Assembly (NCBI GenBank): GCA_946615525.1
Contig: CAMOHW010000009.1
Location: forward strand, 1 to 14,355
Length of the DNA stretch: 14,355 bases
Direction of reading: 5' to 3'
Origin: an uncultured Clostridia bacterium
GTDB lineage: Bacteria; Bacillota; Clostridia; Oscillospirales; CAG-272
Each line of letters opens with the position of its first letter. Within the stretch, counting starts at the first letter, position 1. Position numbers and translations under genes: made by a program. Shown here in pieces: positions 14,059 through 14,355 of the stretch. The notes beneath the pieces are model-generated. The model searched no databases and was not told where the DNA came from. It worked only from the letters and a program-made list of their open reading frames with translations.

Positions 14059-14355
14059 TCAAAGTCCCCTTTCCTTAACGATCCTGACGATCGAACTGGT
14101 GCCCAGGCGAGAGGCGCCAAGTGCCAACATGGTTTCGGCATCCTCGATCGAGCGGATGCCACCCGCGGCTTTGATCTGCAATCCCGCCGGAACATAAGCG
14201 GCAAACAACGCAATGTCCTCAGGAGTTGCTCCACCGGTGGAAAAGCCGGTGGACGTTTTGATAAAATCGGCGCCGCTGTTCCCTACGATCTGGCACATTT
14301 TGATTTTTTCTTTCTCGGTCAACAAACAGGTTTCTATAATCACTTTCAAAATCTT
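14059..14355 (-). CDS. deoC: Deoxyribose-phosphate aldolase, 5' end missing
   Basis: C-terminal 98 or so residues of DeoC; the reading frame is open to the right edge, so the start lies outside. DeoC splits 2-deoxyribose 5-phosphate into glyceraldehyde 3-phosphate and acetaldehyde, feeding deoxyribose from nucleosides into glycolysis. Visible are [14 protein letters not shown], then [16 protein letters not shown] with the Schiff-base Lys, [14 protein letters not shown] with the second conserved Lys, and the phosphate-binding GASRLGTSS. The stop is one base from the deoD start, supporting one operon. Its promoter is off the window. Confidence 0.95.
   Translation of the reverse strand, partial: KILKVIIETCLLTEKEKIKMCQIVGNSGADFIKTSTGFSTGGATPEDIALFAAYVPAGLQIKAAGGIRSIEDAETMLALGASRLGTSSIVRIVKERGL

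Noticed and set aside
13275..14078. Plus-strand frame of 267 codons opposite deoD
   Set aside because: Antisense shadow of a fully conserved enzyme gene with no ribosome binding site or recognisable family.
14058..14234. Extended N-terminus for DeoD
   Set aside because: The 59 extra codons overlap deoC in another frame, are arginine-rich and unlike the family; MANYPTPHID is the standard start.
1..14355. CRISPR array, tRNA/rRNA, insertion sequence or prophage genes
   Set aside because: I looked for spaced direct repeats, tRNA-like cloverleafs and transposase or integrase motifs and found none.

Overview
The window reads as chromosomal, ordinary-copy DNA from a low-to-mid GC Bacillota, most likely a gut-type member of the Clostridia. 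The grounds are: ribosomal protein L27 with the Firmicutes-type cleavable N-terminus beside its protease Prp; a yajC gene followed by a TIGR04086/DUF3792 membrane protein; strong AGGAGG-type ribosome binding sites; consensus sigma-A promoters; and a bacterial serpin, a family seen in several gut Clostridia. I cannot assign genus or species. No phage, transposon, plasmid, CRISPR, tRNA or rRNA is visible.

Layout. (1) 1-1827, minus strand: rimM and trmD overlap by 4 bp and have their own promoter (about 1870-1897). After trmD comes a long hairpin (529-577) and then an incomplete membrane-protein gene running off the left edge; the ribosome binding site of that gene lies inside the hairpin. (2) 1988-2945, plus strand: a promoter divergent from that of rimM drives yajC. 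A terminator follows, then the TIGR04086 membrane protein gene, then another terminator. (3) 2960-9534, plus strand: three ABC transporter genes. Two are half-transporters overlapping by 4 bp, forming a heterodimeric exporter with one degenerate and one consensus ATP site. The third is a large fused NBD-FtsX (MacB-topology) transporter with a very large extracytoplasmic region. The block ends at a strong bidirectional terminator. (4) 9544-10678, minus strand: a consensus promoter, a structured L21-type leader, then rplU, prp and rpmA. (5) 10732-14355, minus strand: a tightly packed operon deoC (incomplete)-deoD-cdd-nnrD-serpin. The first three genes salvage nucleosides, nnrD repairs hydrated NAD(P)H, and the last encodes a probable lipoprotein serpin whose start overlaps the nnrD stop.

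How the parts work together. Regions 1, 2 and 4 are translation and protein-export housekeeping: tRNA methylation, ribosome maturation, the Sec accessory YajC, and the L21/L27 operon with the protease that matures L27. Region 3 is an export/envelope module of unknown substrate. Region 5 couples deoxyribonucleoside breakdown to a surface protease inhibitor, which is the least expected association here. I see no convincing new multi-gene defence or mobile system. The most interesting items are the serpin in a nucleoside operon, the hairpin that covers a ribosome binding site, and the large outer domain of the fused ABC transporter.
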